Shown here: positions 48,545 to 58,202 of the stretch, piece after piece
Layout: each line of letters begins with the position of its first letter
Numbering within the stretch: the stretch's first letter is position 1
Notes under the pieces: model-generated
Seen by the model: only the letters and a program-made list of their open reading frames with translations
What the model was told of the DNA's origin: nothing
The model's database searches: none
Translations under genes and position numbers: made by a program
Source of the DNA: Alphaproteobacteria bacterium
GTDB taxonomy: Bacteria > Pseudomonadota > Alphaproteobacteria > Reyranellales > Reyranellaceae
Length of the DNA: 64,000 nt
Direction of reading: 5' to 3'
Assembly: GCA_947474005.1 (NCBI GenBank)
Contig: CANJHI010000005.1
Span: forward strand, 1-64,000

Positions 48545-50620
48545 ATGGCTGACATCAAAACCGAGACCATCACCGGCGGCAGGCCAGGTAGCGGCGCGCA
48601 TCGCGTGGTGGCGCTGTGCGGGCCGTATCTTTCGGGCAAGACCAGCCTGCTCGAGAGCATTCTCTACGCCACGGGGGCCATCGGCCGGCGCGGTTCGACG
48701 CGCGCGGGCACCTCCATCGGCGATGCCGCGGCCGAGTCGCGCAAGCGCGGCATGGGCACCGAGATCAATGTCGCCTCGGTCGACTATCTCGGCGATCAAT
48801 GGACCTTCCTCGACGTTCCCGGCTCGATCGAGTTCCAGCACGACGCCTTCGCAGCCCTTGCGGTGTGCGACGTGGCGGTCGTGGTGTGCGAACCCTCGCC
48901 CGAGCGCGTCGTGTCCCTGGCGCCGCTGCTGAAATGCATCGAAGACCGCCACATCCCGCACATCATTTTCGTCAACAAGATCGACTCGGCGGAAGCCCGC
49001 GTGCGCGACATGCTGTCGGCGCTGCAGTCGGTGTCGACGCGCAAGCTGGTCCTGCGCCAGGTGCCGATCCGCCGGCCGACCGACAACGGCGGCGAGGAGA
49101 CGATGGGCTACGTCGATCTCGTGAGCGAGCGCGCCTATCGCTACAAGAGCAGCGGCGCTTCCGATCTGATCGAGATGCCGGCCGAGATCCTGCCGCGTGA
49201 ATCGGAGGCCCGCCGCGAACTCCTGGAAACGCTCTCCGAGTTCGACGACACGCTGCTGGAGCAGCTCATCGAAGACATCGCGCCGGAGAAATCCCTGATC
49301 TACCGCGATCTCCACGACGAATTCGGCGCCGACAAGATCGTGCCGGTGCTGCTGGGTGCCGGCGATCGCGAGAATGGCGTGCGCCGGCTCCTGAAAGCGT
49401 TGCGCCACGACACCCCGTTCGCCGCCGAAACCGCCAAACGCCGGTCGCTCCCAACCAATGGAACAGCGGTCGCGGAATGCTTCAAAGTCTTGCATCAGTC
49501 GCATGCCGGCAAGCTCTCGCTGTGCCGGGTGTGGTCAGGAACGCTCACCGAAGGCCAGTCGCTCGGCGGCCATCGCATCGGCACGATGCTGCGGCCGTTC
49601 GGCCAACGCCTCGACAAGATCGCCGAAGCACGCAGCGGCGAGCTCGTGGCGCTCGCCAAGCTCGATGTGCTCTCGGCGGGCCATGTGCTGGGCGCGACCG
49701 GGATCGCCCCGTCGGCCGATTTTCCGGCGCCCGCGCCTGCGGTGTTCGTCCTGTCGCTTGCCGCCAAGAACCGCAACGACGAGGTCAAGCTTTCGGGCGC
49801 CCTGCACAAGATCGTCGAGGAGGATCCGTCGCTTGCCTTCGAGGCGCGCGGCGAAACCCATGAGCTGCTGATCAAGGGCCAGGGCGAGATGCATCTCAAG
49901 GTCGCGGTCGACAAGCTCGCCGGCCGCTACAACGTGGCCGTCGAGACCGCGGGGCCGCGCGTGGCCTACCGCGAGACCATCCAGGCCGGCACCCAGCAAC
50001 ATGCACGCTACAAGCGCCAGACCGGCGGCCACGGTCAGTTCGCCGACATCAAGGTCGAGATCCGGCCGCTGCCGCGCGGTTCGGGTTTCCGCTTCGTCGA
50101 CAAGATCGTGGGCGGCGTGGTGCCGCGCAACTTCATTCCCGCGGTCGAGGAAGGCCTGATCGATTACCTGAAGGAGGGCCCGCTCGGCCAGCCGATCGTC
50201 GATATCGAGGTCACGCTGGTCGACGGCCAGTACCATGCGGTCGACAGTTCGGAGATGTCCTTCAAGATGGCGGCGCGCATCGCCATGAGCGAGGCGATGC
50301 CGAAATGCCGCCCTGTGCTGCTGGAGCCGATCCTCAAGGTGACCGTCGCGGGGCCCAGCGAATCGACACCACGACTGCAACGGCTGATCTCGGGCCGGCG
50401 CGGCCAGTTGCTGGGCTACGACGCCCGCCCGGGTTGGGACGGCTGGGACGAGGTCTCGGCGCTGATGCCGGAGGCCGAGATCGCCGACATGATCGTGGAG
50501 ATCCGCTCGGTGACGCAGGGTGTCGGCACGTTCCGCACCGAGTTCGACCATCTGCAGGAAATCGCCGGACGGACCGCCGAGCGCATCGTCGAGGAGACCA
50601 GGAAGCACCAGGCCGCATAG
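48545..50620 (+). CDS. Elongation factor G-like protein (EF-G paralogue)
   Basis: 691 aa; GPYLSGKTSLLES P-loop, VNKID, domain IV RQTGGHGQFADIKVEIRPLPRG; G3 reads DVPGS. Confidence 0.9.
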   Translation: MADIKTETITGGRPGSGAHRVVALCGPYLSGKTSLLESILYATGAIGRRGSTRAGTSIGDAAAESRKRGMGTEINVASVDYLGDQWTFLDVPGSIEFQHDAFAALAVCDVAVVVCEPSPERVVSLAPLLKCIEDRHIPHIIFVNKIDSAEARVRDMLSALQSVSTRKLVLRQVPIRRPTDNGGEETMGYVDLVSERAYRYKSSGASDLIEMPAEILPRESEARRELLETLSEFDDTLLEQLIEDIAPEKSLIYRDLHDEFGADKIVPVLLGAGDRENGVRRLLKALRHDTPFAAETAKRRSLPTNGTAVAECFKVLHQSHAGKLSLCRVWSGTLTEGQSLGGHRIGTMLRPFGQRLDKIAEARSGELVALAKLDVLSAGHVLGATGIAPSADFPAPAPAVFVLSLAAKNRNDEVKLSGALHKIVEEDPSLAFEARGETHELLIKGQGEMHLKVAVDKLAGRYNVAVETAGPRVAYRETIQAGTQQHARYKRQTGGHGQFADIKVEIRPLPRGSGFRFVDKIVGGVVPRNFIPAVEEGLIDYLKEGPLGQPIVDIEVTLVDGQYHAVDSSEMSFKMAARIAMSEAMPKCRPVLLEPILKVTVAGPSESTPRLQRLISGRRGQLLGYDARPGWDGWDEVSALMPEAEIADMIVEIRSVTQGVGTFRTEFDHLQEIAGRTAERIVEETRKHQAA

Positions 50621-50715
50621 CCTGGCCTTGGGCTTGGCCTGCCCGCGCCTTCTCCTCCGGACGGGCTTGCTTCATATTGGCCCCGTGGGAAGGATTCCAC
50701 GGGGAGAACAATCGT

Positions 50716-51153
50716 ATGCTCGATAGACGGTCTTTTGTGTTGGGTGGCGTGGCGCTGGCCGCAACCTCGTTCGTGGCCCGCATTGCCACAGCCCAGGCCG
50801 GCCGGCCAATGCTGGTGTTCGTCGGCGACCAGACGTCGGAGGACTGCAAGACCTGGCGGACGCAGTGGGAACCGATCTTGGTCGCCTCCCCGATGTTCAA
50901 GAAGATCGACTACCGGGTGATCTATCCCGAAAAATCGTCGATGCTGGCCAAGCAGCAGACCTGGCCGGCCGATCTGCGCTGGCTGCTCGACACCTTCCTG
51001 ATGAGCCAGGTCGGCGTCCAGGAAGGCTTCGAGGTTCCCCGCTTCTTCCTGGTGCAGAACGGGCAAGTCACCTTCTCCACCTCCGGCAACAGCGGCTGGC
51101 GGGAAGTGATGTGGCCCACCCTCCAGGACGTGACGAGCGGACAACCGGGATGA
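50716..51153 (+). CDS. Tat-type signal peptide, thioredoxin-fold-like protein
   Basis: MLDRRSFVLGGVALAATSFVARIATAQA; PMLVFVGDQTSEDCKTWRTQW. Confidence 0.65.
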   Translation: MLDRRSFVLGGVALAATSFVARIATAQAGRPMLVFVGDQTSEDCKTWRTQWEPILVASPMFKKIDYRVIYPEKSSMLAKQQTWPADLRWLLDTFLMSQVGVQEGFEVPRFFLVQNGQVTFSTSGNSGWREVMWPTLQDVTSGQPG

Positions 51154-51159
51154 TGGACC

Positions 51160-51672
51160 ATGGCTAACGATCTGTTTCGCCGCCAACTGGGCAGCTACGC
51201 CTCGGTGCATCGCGACTCGCGCAACAAGGCGACGCACTTCGCCGGCATTCCCGTCATCGTCTTTTCGCTGTTGCTGCTGTTGTCGCTTTGGCGCTTCGAG
51301 CTCGGCGGCCGCGAATGGCCGGTGTCGCTGGCCGTGGCGATCGTGGCGCTGCTGGGCTGGATGGCGCTCGATCTCGGCATCGGCGTCATCATGGCGGTGC
51401 TGATGGCGCCGGCATGGTACGCAGCCGATACGCTTGCCGGCGCGCTGGGCGCGCCCTCCGCGGTCTGGACGGTCTTCCTCGTGCTGTTCGTCGGCGGCTG
51501 GGTGCTGCAGTTCCTCGGTCATCACTACGAGGGCAAGCGGCCGGCGCTCCTCGACAATATCTTCCAGGGCTTCATCGGCCCGATGTTCCTGGTGGCCGAG
51601 GCTCTGGTGGTGATGGGCTACCGCCACGATTTGGCCCAAGCCATGGGCGAGGGTGACGTCACGGTCCGGTGA
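51160..51672 (+). CDS. Mpo1/DUF962-family membrane protein
   Basis: 170 aa; YASVHRDSRNKATHFAGIPVIVFSLLLLLSLW, GWVLQFLGHHYEGKRPALLDNIFQGFIGPMFLVAE. Confidence 0.9.
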   Translation: MANDLFRRQLGSYASVHRDSRNKATHFAGIPVIVFSLLLLLSLWRFELGGREWPVSLAVAIVALLGWMALDLGIGVIMAVLMAPAWYAADTLAGALGAPSAVWTVFLVLFVGGWVLQFLGHHYEGKRPALLDNIFQGFIGPMFLVAEALVVMGYRHDLAQAMGEGDVTVR

Positions 51673-51739
51673 GCAAGGTTGATTTGCGGCATCCCCGAAG
51701 ACGCTGCATGACAGGCTGAGCGTAACAGGAGTTCGATGA

Positions 51740-52702
51740 ATGCTGATCAAGCGCACGCGCGGCTGGGAATTGCCGGAACGGCTGGCGACGCCGGAAAGCC
51801 ACTATTTGCAGCGCCGGACGCTGGTGCGCGCGATGGGTCTGGGTGCCGCATCGCTGGCGCTGCCCGCGGCATCATTCGCGCAGGACAAGTCCGCCGATCC
51901 GTCGGCCGGCCTCTATCCTGCCAAGCGCAACGACAAGTATGGCGTGCCGACACCGATGACTGCCGAGCGGCAGGCAACGACCTACAACAACTTCTATGAA
52001 TTCGGGACCGACAAGAGCATCTGGCGCGACGCCCAGAAGCTCGAGGTCCGGCCGTGGACGATCAAGGTCGGCGGCATGGTCGAGAAGCCGTTCGAGATCG
52101 GCATCGACGATCTGCTGGCCAAGATGACGCTCGAGGAGCGCGTCTATCGTCATCGCTGCGTCGAAACCTGGTCGATGATCGTCCCGTGGAGCGGCTTTCC
52201 GGTCCGTTCGCTGGTCGAGTTCTGCAAGCCCCTGGGCAGCGCCAAGTTCGTCGTCATGAAGACCCTGTCGAAGCCCGCGGTGATGCACGAGCAGCGCGAT
52301 CTTCTCTATCCCTGGCCCTACACCGAGGGCCTGGCGATGGACGAGGCCATGAACGATCTCGCCTTCATCGCCACCGGGCTCTATGGCAAGCCGATCCCCA
52401 AGCAGAACGGCGCGCCGCTCAGGCTCGTGGCGCCGTGGAAGTACGGATTCAAGAACGTGAAGTCGATCGTCAGCATCGATTTCACCGACAAGCGCCCGGT
52501 CACCTTCTGGGAGAAGCTGCAGTCCAGTGAATATGGTTTCTGGGCCAACGTGAACCCCGAGGTGCCGCATCCGCGCTGGAGCCAGGCGACCGAGAAGCCG
52601 CTGGGCAGCGACGCCCGCATCCCGACCCTGCTCTACAACGGCTACGCCGAGTTCGTGGCCGGCCTCTACACCGACCGCAAAGCGGAAAAGCTGTTCATAT
52701 AG
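51740..52702 (+). CDS. msrP: Protein-methionine-sulfoxide reductase catalytic subunit MsrP
   Basis: 320 aa; Tat-like leader QRRTLVRAMGLG, MocoBD YRHRCVETWSMIVPWSGFPV. Confidence 0.93.
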   Translation: MLIKRTRGWELPERLATPESHYLQRRTLVRAMGLGAASLALPAASFAQDKSADPSAGLYPAKRNDKYGVPTPMTAERQATTYNNFYEFGTDKSIWRDAQKLEVRPWTIKVGGMVEKPFEIGIDDLLAKMTLEERVYRHRCVETWSMIVPWSGFPVRSLVEFCKPLGSAKFVVMKTLSKPAVMHEQRDLLYPWPYTEGLAMDEAMNDLAFIATGLYGKPIPKQNGAPLRLVAPWKYGFKNVKSIVSIDFTDKRPVTFWEKLQSSEYGFWANVNPEVPHPRWSQATEKPLGSDARIPTLLYNGYAEFVAGLYTDRKAEKLFI

Positions 52703-52774
52703 CCTGCCACCTTTGCCTCGCCGCGCCGGCCCGCTACAACGGGCACCGGCCGACGGGGCCAAGGGAGGTCGTGG

Positions 52775-53752
52775 GTGAAAATCAACCGGCGTAGGACGCT
52801 TGTGGGAGCCGTCGCGGTGTCGGCGGCAGGATTGCCCCTGTCCCGACTGGCATCGGCGCAGGATTTCCCCAACAAGCCGATCAAGATCGTCGTCCCGTTC
52901 GCCGCCGGCAGCGCCACCGACCTCACGGCACGCGGCCTTGGCGCCAAGCTGCAGGATATCCTCAAGCAGCCTGTGATCATCGAGAACAAGCCGGGCGCCT
53001 CGGGCCAGCTCGGCGCCCAGGCCGTCGCGACCGCACCGGCCGACGGCTACACGCTGTTGATGGGCACCAACACCACCAACTCCGCCAACGGCGCGCTGTT
53101 CAAGAAGCTGTCCTACGATCCCGACAAGGATTTCGCCCCGGTCATCCGCTGCGTCACCGGCGTCAACGCGCTGGTCGTGAACAACGATGTGCCGGTGAAG
53201 ACCGTGGCCGAGCTGATCGACTACGCCAAGAAGAACCCGGGCAAGCTCAACTATGCCGAGGCCAGCGCCTCGCAGCGCCTGTCCGGCGAGATGTTCAACC
53301 AGCTGGCCGGCGTGAAGATCGAGCGCGTGCCCTACAAGGCAAGCCCCCAGGCGCTGGGCGACGTGGCCTCAGGCCAGGTGCAGGTCATGTTTCCCGATCT
53401 GCCGCAGGCGCTGACCCAGATCGAGGCGGGCCGCGTCCGTGGCCTCGCCGTGACTGGATCCAAGCGCACCACCGTGGCGCCCGACCTGCCGGCGATCGCC
53501 GAGACCGTGACCGACTATGTGCTGGTCTATTGGCTCGCAGTGTTCGCGCCGGCGGCGACGCCCAAGCCGATCCTGAAAACCCTGCACGATGCCATCGCCG
53601 AGGCGCTCAAGGACCCGGCCACGGCCAAGGCCATGACGCAGGGCCGCATGGAGATCTCACCGCTCGGTCTCGACGCGTTCGATGCCTTCGTGAAGAGCGA
53701 GACCGTATGGTGGACCAAGTCCATCAAGGCGGCCGGAATTGAGCCGGAGTGA
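52775..53752 (+). CDS. Bug-family tripartite tricarboxylate transporter substrate-binding protein
   Basis: 325 aa; FPNKPIKIVVPFAAGSATDLTARGLGAKL, VENKPGASGQLGAQAVA. Confidence 0.94.
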   Translation: MKINRRRTLVGAVAVSAAGLPLSRLASAQDFPNKPIKIVVPFAAGSATDLTARGLGAKLQDILKQPVIIENKPGASGQLGAQAVATAPADGYTLLMGTNTTNSANGALFKKLSYDPDKDFAPVIRCVTGVNALVVNNDVPVKTVAELIDYAKKNPGKLNYAEASASQRLSGEMFNQLAGVKIERVPYKASPQALGDVASGQVQVMFPDLPQALTQIEAGRVRGLAVTGSKRTTVAPDLPAIAETVTDYVLVYWLAVFAPAATPKPILKTLHDAIAEALKDPATAKAMTQGRMEISPLGLDAFDAFVKSETVWWTKSIKAAGIEPE

Positions 53753-53759
53753 GCAGGTC

Positions 53760-54521
53760 ATGAGCAAAGTCATCGTCGAGAAGAACGGCCCGGTCAAAAC
53801 CGTCTGGATGAATCGGCCGGAGAAGAAGAACGCGCTCGACAGCGAGCTGTTGGGCAACATGATCGAGGCGCTGCAGGCGCCGGTCGCGGCAGAGGATCGC
53901 GTACTGGTGATCCGCGGCAAGGGCGACGTGTTCTGCGCCGGCCTCGACATGGCCGAGCGCAGCAAGAGCGCCGGCGACGGCAAGGCGAGCGGCATCGAGA
54001 TCATGCTGCGCGCCGTCGAACTCTGCCCGCTACCGGTCGTGGCCGTGGTGCACGGCGACGCCATCGCCGGCGGCAACGAGCTGGCGCTGCATTGCGACCT
54101 GGTGGTGGCGAGCCAGAAGGCGCGCTTCGGCATGTCGCTGGCCCAGGTCGGCCTGGCGCCCAACTGGTTCCTGGCCAAGAAGCTGATGGAAGTGCTGGGC
54201 CCGGTGACGACGCGCGAAATGCTGCTGCTGGGCGATCCCCTGCCCTCGGCCAAGCTCTTTGCCCTGGGTCTGATCGCGCGCTGCGTGCCGGCCGATCAGC
54301 TCGAGGCCGAGGCCGCGAAGGTGATCGATCGCCTGGCCGCCAACGCCCCGCTGTCGCTCAAGGCCATGAAGATGCTGACTGTGCGCCAGCTCGAGTTCCG
54401 CGATGCCATCCCGCACGACGACGTGGACGCGGCTGTCCGCGCCGCGATGCAGAGCCAGGATGCGCAGGAAGGCATGAAGGCGCGGCTGGAAAAGCGCACC
54501 GCCAAGTTCAGCGGAAAGTAG
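53760..54521 (+). CDS. Enoyl-CoA hydratase/isomerase family protein
   Basis: MSKVIVEKNGPVKTVWMNRPEKKNALDSELLG; crotonase fold signature. Confidence 0.92.
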   Translation: MSKVIVEKNGPVKTVWMNRPEKKNALDSELLGNMIEALQAPVAAEDRVLVIRGKGDVFCAGLDMAERSKSAGDGKASGIEIMLRAVELCPLPVVAVVHGDAIAGGNELALHCDLVVASQKARFGMSLAQVGLAPNWFLAKKLMEVLGPVTTREMLLLGDPLPSAKLFALGLIARCVPADQLEAEAAKVIDRLAANAPLSLKAMKMLTVRQLEFRDAIPHDDVDAAVRAAMQSQDAQEGMKARLEKRTAKFSGK

Positions 54522-54537
54522 GAGAGGTAAGTAGCAC

Positions 54538-54876
54538 ATGTCGGTCCGGCTCCGCCTCGACAAACCGTGGCGACCGCTGACGCCGGAAGAAGCCGCGCGG
54601 CTGCCGGGCCAGCTCGGCGTCTACCAGATCGCCGATGCCGTGGGCGCCATTCTCTATATCGGCCAGGCCGGCGGCCGCTCGCCGTTCGGCCTGCGCAGCG
54701 AACTCGCACGCGAGGCAGAGGAGCGCGGCCCGGGCCGGCAGTTCCGCGTCGAAGTGAACATGCAGTATCGCAGCCGCTGGTTCGAATTGCTGATGGTCCA
54801 CAAGGCCGACCACGGCGAGCTGCCGCCCGACAATGCCAAAAACCCGCCGCCGCTGGGACGCTTGAGCCCGGCCTGA
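54538..54876 (+). CDS. Small GIY-YIG-like protein
   Basis: 112 aa; GVYQIADAVGAILYIGQAGGRSPFGLRSELAREAEE...RWFELLMVHKA. Confidence 0.6.
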   Translation: MSVRLRLDKPWRPLTPEEAARLPGQLGVYQIADAVGAILYIGQAGGRSPFGLRSELAREAEERGPGRQFRVEVNMQYRSRWFELLMVHKADHGELPPDNAKNPPPLGRLSPA

Positions 54877-54885
54877 GAGAGAGAC

Positions 54886-56052
54886 ATGGATTTCGAACCC
54901 AGCGAAGAACAGCAACTGCTGATCGACCAGGTCCGCCGCTTTGTGCGGGAAGAGATCATCCCGCTAGAAGCCAAGCTCGATCCGGACGCCGCCGAACTCG
55001 ACCCCGCCGATCATGCAAGGCTGGTCGAGAAGACCAAGGCGATGGGCCTGTTCGGCATCGACATCCCGAAGCAATACGGCGGTCCCGACATCGACATCGT
55101 GACCCGCGTGCTGCTGGCCATCGAGATGGCGCAGCATCGCGCCGGCCTCTACGTGCCCTGCTACGGCACCTTCGGCGGCGCGGGCCTCGCCCAGATCTTC
55201 GAGGCCAACGAGGACCAGAAGGAGCGCTACCTCTATCCGACGCTGCGCGGCGAGAAGAAGGCCTTCTTCGGCCTCACCGAGCCGTCGGGCGGCAGCGATC
55301 CGGCGCGCGCCATCCAGACCAGGGCCGAGCGCAAGGACAACGGCTGGGTGCTGAACGGCGCCAAGATCTTCATCTCCAATGCCGATCGCGCGCAGTACGG
55401 CATCGTCTTCGCCCGCACCGACGCCTCGAAGGGCCGCGCCGGCATCACCTGCTTCATCATCGATTCCGACACGCCGGGCTTCCATGTTCGCCGCGTCGTG
55501 CACACGCTGCGCTCGTCGCACTACGCGACCGAGCTCGAGTTCAAGGATTGCTGGGTCTCCGACCATCAGGTGCTGGGCGAAGTGAACAAGGGTTTCGCCG
55601 TCGCCAACGATCGCCTGACGCGCCAGCGTATCCCCTACGCCGCGGGCTGCATCGGGGTCGCCATCGCCGCCCATGAAATGGCGATCGAATGGGCCAAGAT
55701 GCGCTCGACCTTCGGCGAGAAGCTGGCCAACCGCCAGGCCGTGCAATGGATGCTGGTCGACAACGAGATCGACATCCGCACCGCCCGGCACTTCACGCTG
55801 GAAGCCGCCGAGAAGGCGCGGCGTGGACTGCCCTTCAAGATAGAGGCCTCGATCGCCAAGCTCACGGCCTCGGAAGGCGGTGGGCGCGTCGTCGACCGTT
55901 CTATGCAGATCCATGGCGGCATGGGCATGACCAAGGACCTGCCGCTCGAGCGCTGGTACCGTGAGATGCGCATCCGGCGCGTCGGCGAAGGCCCGAGCGA
56001 AGTGCAGCGCATGGTGATCGCGCGCGAGATCCTCGGCAGCAACCTGCGATGA
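54886..56052 (+). CDS. Acyl-CoA dehydrogenase
   Basis: 388 aa; FGLTEPSGGSDP, MQIHGGMGMTKDLPLERWYREMR. Confidence 0.95.
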   Translation: MDFEPSEEQQLLIDQVRRFVREEIIPLEAKLDPDAAELDPADHARLVEKTKAMGLFGIDIPKQYGGPDIDIVTRVLLAIEMAQHRAGLYVPCYGTFGGAGLAQIFEANEDQKERYLYPTLRGEKKAFFGLTEPSGGSDPARAIQTRAERKDNGWVLNGAKIFISNADRAQYGIVFARTDASKGRAGITCFIIDSDTPGFHVRRVVHTLRSSHYATELEFKDCWVSDHQVLGEVNKGFAVANDRLTRQRIPYAAGCIGVAIAAHEMAIEWAKMRSTFGEKLANRQAVQWMLVDNEIDIRTARHFTLEAAEKARRGLPFKIEASIAKLTASEGGGRVVDRSMQIHGGMGMTKDLPLERWYREMRIRRVGEGPSEVQRMVIAREILGSNLR

Positions 56053-57170
56053 GCGCGGGACCTCTCGCCGGCATCAAGGTTGTCGAGTTCGGCCAGAATC
56101 TCGCCGGCCCCTACTGCGGCCAGATCCTGGCCTTCCTCGGCGCCGAAGTGATCAAGGTCGAGCGCCCCGAGGGCGACGATGCGCGCAAATGGGGACCGCC
56201 GTTCATCGAAGGCGATGCAACGGGCTTCATCGCCCTCAACCGTGGCAAGAAATCGATCACCTGCGATCTCGGTGACCCGGCGCAGCGCGAGGCCCTGATC
56301 GAGCGCATCGGAACAGCCGACATCTTCGTGCACAACCTGCGGGCCGACGTGCCGGGCAAGTTCGGCTTCGACGGCGCCACGCTCACCAAACGCTTCCCGC
56401 GCCTGATCTATGCCGACCTTGGTGCCTTTGGTCACCTCGGCCCCTGGAAGGAACGCCCCGGGTACGAGCCGATCATCCAGGCGGTCGCTGGCCTGATCTC
56501 GCTGAATGGTGATCCATCAGGGCCGGAGGCACGCATCGGCGTGTCGATCATCGATCTCTCGACCGGCATGTGGACGGCGATCGGCGTGCTGGCGGCCCTC
56601 GCCAAGCGCACAGCGACCGGCCACGGTAGCCTGGTCAACACTTCACTGTTCGAGAGTGGCCTGATGTGGACGTCGAACCACGTCGCCGGCTGGTCGGTGA
56701 CGGGCAAGATGCCGCCGCGGCAGGGCACGGGCCATCCCTCGCTCACGCCCTACCAGGCGTTCGAATGCAGCGACGGGCCGTTGATGATCTGCCCGGGCAA
56801 CGATCGCCTCTGGCGCAAGTTCGCCGAAGCGCTGGGCCATCCCGAGTGGCCGGACGAGGCGCGCTTCAAGACCAACGTGCAGCGCGCCGAGCGGCGCGAG
56901 ATGCTGCTGGGGATGATCTCCGAGATCATGAAGAAGGAAAGCCGGGCCCATTGGTCGGCCAAGCTCGACGCGCTGGGCGTGCCCAACGGGCCGCTGAACG
57001 CGGTGCCGCAGGTGATGGAGCTTGCACAGGTGGCGGCACTTGCCATGTTCAGTCAGCCCTATGCCGGCTCGAACGCCCTGTTCCATGGCTTGCCCCTCAG
57101 CATCGATGGAGAGCGCGCCGGAGCTGCCGAGAAGGCGCCGAAAATCGGCGAGCACGACGGCAAGGTCTGA
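56049..57170 (+). CDS. CaiB/BaiF CoA-transferase family protein
   Basis: 373 aa; GIKVVEFGQNLAGPYCGQILAFLGAEVIKVERPEGDDARKWGPPF. Confidence 0.95.
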   Translation: MSAGPLAGIKVVEFGQNLAGPYCGQILAFLGAEVIKVERPEGDDARKWGPPFIEGDATGFIALNRGKKSITCDLGDPAQREALIERIGTADIFVHNLRADVPGKFGFDGATLTKRFPRLIYADLGAFGHLGPWKERPGYEPIIQAVAGLISLNGDPSGPEARIGVSIIDLSTGMWTAIGVLAALAKRTATGHGSLVNTSLFESGLMWTSNHVAGWSVTGKMPPRQGTGHPSLTPYQAFECSDGPLMICPGNDRLWRKFAEALGHPEWPDEARFKTNVQRAERREMLLGMISEIMKKESRAHWSAKLDALGVPNGPLNAVPQVMELAQVAALAMFSQPYAGSNALFHGLPLSIDGERAGAAEKAPKIGEHDGKV

Positions 57171-57173
57171 GCG

Positions 57174-58052
57174 TCAGCCCGCGAAGCTCAAACAGTACTC
57201 GCGGACGCGTTCAATGGGGATGCGGGCGTGGCTCTGGACGATGATGAACTTGCCGCCGGGATCCTTCCCATTGGGCAGCAATGCCTTTCGCTCGAAGTCC
57301 TCGGCAGCCCAGACGCAGGACTTTCGCGAAAACAGCTGCTCATCGGCGTAATAACAAGGGTCCCAGTGAGCATGATAGTCGAACAGGTTGCCCTTGAGTT
57401 CGGCCACGCTGGTGTAGAGCGAATATTCCGTCCACGGCACGGTGTTGATCTTGCGGCCGAGCCAGTAGCAAAGCGACGTGAGCCCATCGATGGGCCCGAG
57501 GCGGAAGTGCTGAAGGGTCTGCGCAGCCAGATCGCCATGGAGAATGTTCGGCGTAACCGACAGTCCGTGTGCCTCGGGGTCGAAGGGCACGCCCACGATC
57601 TTCGAGACATGGCGCCACCAGTCGTGATGCGCTTTCGGCTCCCAGCGCGACATCGCTACCCGGTCCTTGATGAAGGTCGTCTCATCGAAGTCGCCGACGC
57701 AGCAGACGTCGGAGTCCAGCGTCAGAAAGCCACCGAAACCCAGCATCGCCGGAACCTGGAGCTTCACGATCTGTTGGCGGTACCACCCCGTCATCAAATA
57801 GAAGCGGCTGCCGAAGGCAAAGAAATCGCCCTCGGAACGCACCGAGACGTCGAGATTGGGGAAACGCGGCAGGCTGCTGCGCAGTTCCTGGACGTCCGAG
57901 CGCGGTGCCACGATCAGGAGTTCGAAAGGCGACCGGCCGCGCCAATGGCGGGCCAGTGACTCGATCAGAAGTCCGGCCCGCCCAAGGTCATCGAGACGCT
58001 TCATACGTCGCAGAGCGAGAGGAAGGATGGCTTGGCGAACTTCGGTAAACAT
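57174..58052 (-). CDS. DUF6492-like putative glycosyltransferase
   Basis: 292 aa; LLIVAPRSDVQELRSSLPRFPNLDV, FLTLDSDVCCVGDFDE (DxD-type). Confidence 0.6.
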   Translation of the reverse strand: MFTEVRQAILPLALRRMKRLDDLGRAGLLIESLARHWRGRSPFELLIVAPRSDVQELRSSLPRFPNLDVSVRSEGDFFAFGSRFYLMTGWYRQQIVKLQVPAMLGFGGFLTLDSDVCCVGDFDETTFIKDRVAMSRWEPKAHHDWWRHVSKIVGVPFDPEAHGLSVTPNILHGDLAAQTLQHFRLGPIDGLTSLCYWLGRKINTVPWTEYSLYTSVAELKGNLFDYHAHWDPCYYADEQLFSRKSCVWAAEDFERKALLPNGKDPGGKFIIVQSHARIPIERVREYCLSFAG

Positions 58053-58173
58053 ATGCCCTGTCGGGGTGGAAGCTACAGAGGGCCCCTGCCCACATCCACA
58101 TCAATTGGTGTCGAGAGCCTCCATTTACCGCAATCAGCGGCATTTCGCCCTCGTTGCGGGGCCCGCCCAGGAC

Positions 58174-58202
58174 AAAAAAACGCCGGGCCAACGGGCCCGG
58201 CG
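58174..58202 (-). terminator. Strong Rho-independent terminator
   Basis: Minus strand CGCCGGGCC-cgtt-GGCCCGGCG followed by TTTTTTT. Confidence 0.9.
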
